Source: Eucalyptus grandis
Lineage: Eukaryota; Streptophyta; Magnoliopsida; Myrtales; Myrtaceae
Reading direction: 5' to 3'
DNA length: 64,000 nucleotides
NCBI RefSeq assembly: GCF_016545825.1
Contig: NC_052618.1
Span: 18,985,561-19,049,560, forward strand
The translations under genes were made by a program, and so were the position numbers. A model generated the notes under the pieces. The model saw only the letters and a program-made list of their open reading frames with translations. It searched no databases and was not told the DNA's origin. This document shows positions 58,460 through 64,000 of the stretch, in pieces (position 1 is the first letter of the stretch; each line of letters opens with the position of its first letter).

Positions 58460-61220
58460 TCTCATTGTCTGATAGATACTATATCAAGAAATGCCTGGAT
58501 TATTGACTTGAGAGCAAATGACCATATTGCATGCAATAAGGGATTATTTTCTGATGTTCACGAGGATCTAGCTAATCCTGTTACTGTGCAACTGCCAAAT
58601 GGAAATATTACTCGTGTCATTCTAACTAAGACCGTCACTCTCAACCCCCAAATTATTCTCACAAATGTCCTATATATTATGGATTTCCAATTTAATCTTA
58701 TCTCTATGTCTAGAGCCTGTAAAGAAAATTTGTGCCAAGTTTTTTTCAATGCTGATATCTATCTATTTCAGCCCCTTTCGACTGGGAAACTGATGGGCTG
58801 GGATAATCCCTCTAAAGGATTATTTTTCTGGAAAAGTCCACCCAAAAATCGTGATTTATTCTCTTGTAATAAACAATCATTGTGTAATTTGACTACCAAT
58901 GACAAGAATTTCCTTTTGCATTCTAGATTGGTCACTATTCTTCCTTACTCTCAATGTCCCATTTGTCCACTTGTGAAACAATCGCAAACTCCTTTCCCAT
59001 TAAGTCAAAATCATTCAAGTGATACTTTTTCCTTGCTACATGTCGATGTTTGGGGGCCATACCATACATTAAATCATGATGGATCTCGATTCTTTCTTAC
59101 CATTGTGGACGACTATTCCAGAGCCACATGGATTTTTCTCATGCAAACTAAGGGTCAAGTTCTGTCTCATTTAAAGACTTTCATTTCCTTGTCAAAAACC
59201 CAATTTGGGAAAATTGTTCAAAAAATACTGACATACAATGGAAGTGAATTCTTCAATCGTGAATGTGCTGCTCTTTTTTCATCACAATGAATATTACATG
59301 AGAGTACATGTACCTATACACCACAACAAAATGGGGTGGTGAAACGGAAGTATTGTCACATGTTAGAAGTTGCACGAGCTTTCAAATTTCAAGCTTCCGT
59401 TCCAGACAATTTTTGGGGAGATTGTGTATTGACTACAGCTTATTTGATCAATTATATGCTAGCTAAGATCCTTGACGAGCGAACTCCCTTTGAGTTGCTT
59501 TTTGGGAAGAAGCCAGATTTGGAACATTTGAAGATTTTTGGATGTCTTTGCTACGCCACAATAGTAGGTCCTAGAGATAAAATGGGTCCTTGTACTCATC
59601 GCTGCATCTTTATGGGATATCCCAGTCTACATAAGGGATACAGGGTATTTGATCACTCCATAGGAGAATTTTTGTTAGCTGGGATGTTTTGTTCCGGGAG
59701 AATATTTTCCTTTTGCTACTCTGGAATCAGGGACAGATAGAGATGGTCATTTCCATACTTCTAACACGGAGGAGACTATGGAAGATCCAGAATATGTTCT
59801 CCTTCACTCATCAATAGATATAAGGCCATCTTCTACATCAGTTGTGGACATGACACCCTTGATGGAAGTGACAGATCAACACTCGGAAGAAGTCGCTCCC
59901 CCAAATTTGAGTATTGTTGGCAATTCAGATAATCACTCACCACCAGAGAATGATGCGCCAAGGTGATCCGGACGTATCACACGTCCACCTACCTGGACCA
60001 AAGACTACATATGTGGGGTCAGGAATTCACCAAGTAGTTTATTTCCAATTGCCTCCTATGTTTCATTTGATAGACTTTCTCCAGAACATAGGTGTTGCAT
60101 TACCCGCATTTCCGATGGCGCGCGAACCATCAAGTTTTGTTGAGGCAAGCATTGATCCGTGCTGGCAGAAGGCTATGGAGGCAGAGTTAAAGGCTTTAAT
60201 GGATAATCAGACATGGGATCTTGTCACACTACCTCTGCATCGCAAAGCCATTGGATGCAAATGGGTATACAAGATCAAATATCGTGCAGATGGATCCGTT
60301 GAGAGATACAAAGCCCGATTAGTGGCTAAGGGTTTCACACAATGGGAAGGTTTTGACTATCACGAAACATTTTTCCCGTAGCCAAAGATGTTACCATTCG
60401 CTCATTTCTTTCGATATTGGCATTTCAGGACTGGTCGTTGCATCATATGGATGTCAACAATGCTTTCTTGCATGACAATTTAGATGAGGAAATTTATATA
60501 GAAGTGCCACGAGGTTTACAGAGATAGGGGGAGAATAAAGTATGTCGTCTCTGCAAATCCTTGTATGGGCTTAAGCAAGCCTCAAGACAGTGGTATGCAA
60601 AGTTTGCTGAGTCACTGATAGCTGCCGGTTTTCCATAGTCCAAGTTTGACTATGCTGTTTTTACATGGACTAAAGGTATGTCATCTATTTACTTGATGAT
60701 ATATGTAGATGATATGCTTATTATGGGCAATGATGAAGTAGCTATCAAAAGTTTCAAAGAATATTTGCATTCTACATTCCATATTAAAGATCTAGGATCG
60801 CCAAAGTTATTTCCTTGGAATCGAAATTGCACAATTAGACCAAGGGATTTCTCTTAGTTAGAGGAAGTTTGCATTGGAGATTATATTAGAAGCAAGTCTA
60901 TCGGGACGTAAGCCAGCTGTAATTCCAATTGAGCAAAATATCAAGCTGACTACGGCATATTATGATGCTACTGTATCTCAAGAGACTAATCTTGTACTCA
61001 AGGATTCATTGGGATATTAGAAACTTGTTGGGAAGCTTATATATTTGACCATGACCAGGCTAGACATAAGTTATGTAGTCCAGACACTTAGTCAATTTAT
61101 GCACAAACCAAAGCAATCTCATATGAATGCAACACTTAAAATGGTAAAATACTTGAAGAGTTGTCAAGGACTCGGGATTCTCCTTTCCAGGAAGTGCGAT
61201 ATGAGGATGACTGCATACTA
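58460..61220 (+). other. Pol region of the Copia element
   Basis: In order: protease region (AWIIDLRANDHIA), GAG-pre-integrase remnant, integrase (HVDVWGPYHT; VDDYSRATW), reverse transcriptase ([27 protein letters not shown] near 60700) and RNase H (LDISYVVQTLSQFM) cut at 61220. The integrase D,D,E triad is damaged: the second Asp is Tyr (LTYNGSEF, 59235-59237) and the Glu is Lys (NGVVKRK, 59342-59344). Stops occur at 59288, 60379, 60525 and later. Confidence 0.88.
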
Positions 61221-63991
61221 TGTAACATCCTAAAATTCGACCCCGTTTCGATAAAGTGAAATGGGTATTTCATTGACGTGCCTATGGTCCTTTTTCTTTG
61301 AGCTAATCACTCACAAGTTAACGAACTTATTGGGTGAAGCAGTTAAGGGATGTATACGCGGTAAAATCCCTAAAAGCTATTTAATTGGTTGGATTTGACT
61401 AAAATCGCGTTTGATTGATTCTAACCACGAAATTGAATTCAATTTCGGAAATCGAATATTCGAGCATGTCGCGATTCATTTTTAGGACCTTGTCTCATCG
61501 TCTGTCAAATTATTGACGAGTTGAAATTTCGAGAAAGAAATTATTGGAAGAAAAATAAAAAACCAGAAGAAAATTTAAAAGGGAAAGAGAAAAGAGAAAT
61601 AATAATAATAATAAGAATATTATTATTTTCTCTCTCTCCCTTTTCTTTCTCCTCCTCCTCCCCCGCGTGACCTTTCCCCCTCTCTTTCGACCGTTCACCC
61701 TCTTTCCCCTTTTCTTTCTCTCTCTCTCTCTCTCTTCTCTTCCCTCTCCCCCTTCATGCGACACTCCCCCCCCTCTTTCCACCGAATAGTGGGCTATCAC
61801 CCACTTGCTTTTTCCCCTCACTTTGACTTTTCAAACTTTCACTCTTATCTCTTCTCTCTCCTCTCTCTTCTCCCCCACTCCCACGTGACCGAACCCTTCT
61901 CCTTCTTCCTTTCTTCGTGAAAACCAGAAGCGGAAGAAGAAGCCGAGACAGTAGCTTGCCGAAGATCGAAGCAGCCACCATCGCTGCCCACGCACCGCCG
62001 CCTACGTGGCCACTACTCGCCACTGTCCCCTTCGCACCTCGCCGTCCCTACCATGCACCGTCCAGGCTGTTCGGCCTCTGCGCAACCCTATTCCACCCCT
62101 GTCTGGCCACCTCCGACCGCCGTTCAACGTCATCGGACCTCACCAGCCCTCCCTCACACCTTGCTTCCCTTGCTATGGTGGTTTGATGCTGTTTTGTGTG
62201 TTTTTCAGCCAACTCAGCCACCCCACCGAGTGGGTATCTAGCCGGCTCGTGGGCCGCTTTGGGCCGTTTCCGGGCCCCGAACCCAAGCCGTGCTTTGGGA
62301 GGAATCGATCCTCGCGCCGTCCCATTAGATTGATCCGAGTTGCGCGCGATTCTGGAAAGTAATCTCACTAATCCTTGCTGAGTGGGCTAATTACACTTAA
62401 AGGTTGGTTTAGTTTTAATTAATTAGGTTTAGGTGATTAGATTCATATGGATTAGTGTTTATTAGTCAATTGTGATGCAAATTAGACAAATTGAGTGTGC
62501 ATTTTGCAAGTAAACGTAGTCTACTATTTATTGAGGGTAGCTTGGGATTTTTCCGACCCTTTATCGGGCTTCAATTTGATAATTCGGGCCTAAGTGGAAT
62601 TTTTGGTAATTAAATATTAATTTTTGAAATTAATTTAATTAATTAATTATTTTCTAGAGATTCAATCGAGATGGTCGGTGATCGAATTTCATGCTGATCA
62701 TCGTGGTGCAGTCCGTTTATTTAATTGAGCTTTATTTTGTGCTAAAATGAATTTTTTTGTGATTATAAGATTATTTTCCTGAAATAATTAATTTGAATAA
62801 TTAATTGAAAAATAACCGGGTGTCGGTTGACAGCACCAAAAGTGTTTTGGTGGACTACAAAAAATGGTGGGATTTGTTGAAATGAAATTATAATATTTTG
62901 GCTAAGGCCGACTATATACCCACACACAAATATTTTATCGAGAAGGATAAAAATGGTGATTTGATTAAATGATTATTTTCGGCATACTATAAGAGTATGA
63001 CTGGCAGCTTCTGGTGAGCACATATATTATTTTTGGCATACTATAAGAGTATGGATGGCAACTTTTGGTGAGCATATATATTATTTTCGGCATACTATAA
63101 GAGTATGACTAGCAGCTTCTAGTGAGTATATATATAATATTTTTCAGCATACTATAAGAGTATGGCTGGTAGCTTCTGGTGAGCATATTATTATATCGGA
63201 TTAGTGGATATGGCAGCTTCTGGTGAGCTATACTATTGATTTATTAGCTTAGAGTGAGCAATCCTGAACTATGGTCGGACTTATAGATAGTATTGAATGT
63301 GCCGACCAAGAAAGGATCGAGATGACATGTAATTGACTAGGTCGATTGATCATTGCTTTGATCTGATGTCGTGAATTGATTGATTGAATTGAAATGATCG
63401 ATGAACTGTCCGATTGACATGAAATCGACTAGGTCGATTGATCAAGATATCGATTTGTGATGTGATTGCTTGGGTGCCTATTGAACTGTGGTAATATGCA
63501 GGTAGAATCTAAGGTCAAGGTAAATTCTCTAACTCATGTTGTGTTTAGGCAACCGAGTAGTGTATTGATTCCCTAATTGAGTCTTAGTTGGGTAGAACTT
63601 GATGGGACATCGTCTCACCCCGTTGTGGGATAATAATTTCAGGTCCCTAGATGGCGGTTGTGGAAGATTGAGAGCCTTGGAGTTTGGAAGATGGAGGCTG
63701 AAGAGTCGGCAATTGGGTTTGACTAGTGGGCGTTAGGACAATCCCCTTTTTGTTAAGCCGAAATTTTTTGCAAACACCCTGATTTTGTAATTACCCGCTT
63801 GTCTATAAAAGACTTGTCTTGGTTTGAAACTTTCAATCCTGCTATTCCATCCCAATTGTTTGTTGTCTGGGGATTTAATATTTGCTTCCGCATGCGTATA
63901 AAATAAAAAGGGGTCGACAACGCGTCCTGGGACGTTGCTATTAATCGACCAAGGAGGGATGGGCGCGCACTCGGAGGATCGGGGCGTGACA
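61221..63991 (-). mobile_element. Long LTR-like element C (2771 bp), solo
   Basis: The plus strand begins TGTAACATCCTAAAATTCGA and ends GATCGGGGCGTGACA. Read on the minus strand this matches element A from end to end in outline. The flanks are TACTA (61216-61220) and TACTG (63992-63996), a 5-bp duplication with one later change. The interrupted Copia RNase H reading continues after it. The minus-strand order of AT-rich, GC-rich and microsatellite parts mirrors element A. Plus-strand frames in 61900-62370 are GC-driven and not genes. Confidence 0.87.
62975..63235. repeat. Tandem ~55-bp repeats in element C
   Basis: Four units of GGCATACTATAAGAGTATG (the last with a one-base variant start), each followed by GCAGCTTCTGGTGAGCATAT-like sequence, start at about 62983, 63038, 63089 and 63148. 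A partial fifth (GGCAGCTTCTGGTGAGC) lies near 63212. CATACT...AGTATG is itself palindromic. The position corresponds to the G-box array in element A, but the sequence is unrelated. Confidence 0.8.
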
Positions 63992-64000
63992 TACTGTGAT

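Larger units (their letters stand above)
56441..61220 (+). mobile_element. Ty1/Copia retrotransposon inserted in the dioxygenase pseudogene, interrupted by element C
   Basis: A 225-bp 5' LTR (56441-56665, TGTTGAAGAT...TCTTTCA) is followed by the classic primer-binding site TGGTATCAGAGC (56666-56677, initiator Met-tRNA). Then come gag and pol in one direction. The short LTR and this site fit typical small Copia lineages. The body stops at 61220 in RNase H, where element C begins, and resumes at 63992 with the bases for Tyr-Cys-Asp. The 3' LTR lies beyond the window. Frames are broken and catalytic residues are lost, so it is defective. Confidence 0.9.

Noticed and set aside
61510..62368. Frames of 80-118 codons on both strands
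   Set aside because: The same GC-rich/CT-repeat part of the inverted element C; not conserved in frame with element A.
1..64000. tRNA, rRNA or microRNA genes
   Set aside because: I looked for cloverleaf-like and conserved rRNA words and saw none. The only tRNA-related words are primer-binding sites of retroelements. A dedicated RNA search was not possible here.

Overview
This window is nuclear DNA from a flowering plant. The evidence is GT-AG introns in plant-specific gene families, Copia and LINE retrotransposons, TIR elements with TTA/TAA target duplications, and a degenerate piece of plastid ndhB. The gene families fit a eudicot. A woody Myrtales-like genome is my guess, and nothing in the sequence proves it. 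There is one 100-N assembly gap (27741-27840).

Only a few host genes look real. (1) A complete seven-exon G-type lectin S-receptor-like kinase (37296-40492, +) encodes 815 residues with every exon junction in frame. (2) A single-exon BAHD acyltransferase (23315-24613, +, 432 aa) has HKIGD and DFGWG motifs. (3) Nine exons of the chloroplast MenA/ABC4-type prenyltransferase of phylloquinone synthesis (25292-27595, -) are present, but the 5' end is missing next to the N gap. (4) A four-exon 2-oxoglutarate/Fe(II) dioxygenase (2778-7296, -) has complete catalytic residues but two 1-bp losses in exon 2. (5) The last 47 codons of a second receptor kinase sit immediately right of the gap.

The rest is duplication debris and mobile elements. 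Kinase-derived fragments occur at five places (1.0, 2.3, 27.8, 37.3 and 42.1/55.3 kb). The pair 'kinase tail followed by convergent dioxygenase' occurs twice (2.3-3.5 kb and 55.3-56.4 kb), so it was duplicated as a block. The region upstream of the BAHD gene exists in three copies (11.0-17.0, 17.0-19.2 and 22.5-23.4 kb). The first ends in a 20-codon stub of the same gene. Two exon fragments of the prenyltransferase (9.0 and 20.7 kb) are also scattered here.

The mobile elements can be put in order. Three long (2.8-3.7 kb) TG...CA, LTR-like, non-coding elements with 5-bp target duplications lie at 11681-14647, 42213-55303 and 61221-63991. The middle one sits inside an exon of a kinase pseudogene and is itself split by a complete 9.4-kb SIRE-type Copia element (44987-54408, -) with its own 5-bp duplication. 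The last sits inside the RNase H region of another Copia element (56441 onward, +), which in turn sits inside exon 3 of the second dioxygenase pseudogene. Three PIF/Harbinger-like elements of about 0.9-1.0 kb (5438, 28650, 32264), a fourth TIR element (41140), a foldback element, a truncated LINE and an insertion of plastid DNA complete the picture.

I found no clearly new biological system. The most unusual signals are the ten perfect CACGTG (G-box) cores in a 430-bp array inside one long LTR-like element, the different tandem repeats found at the matching place in a relative, and the nested insertion record with a paralogous unoccupied site.
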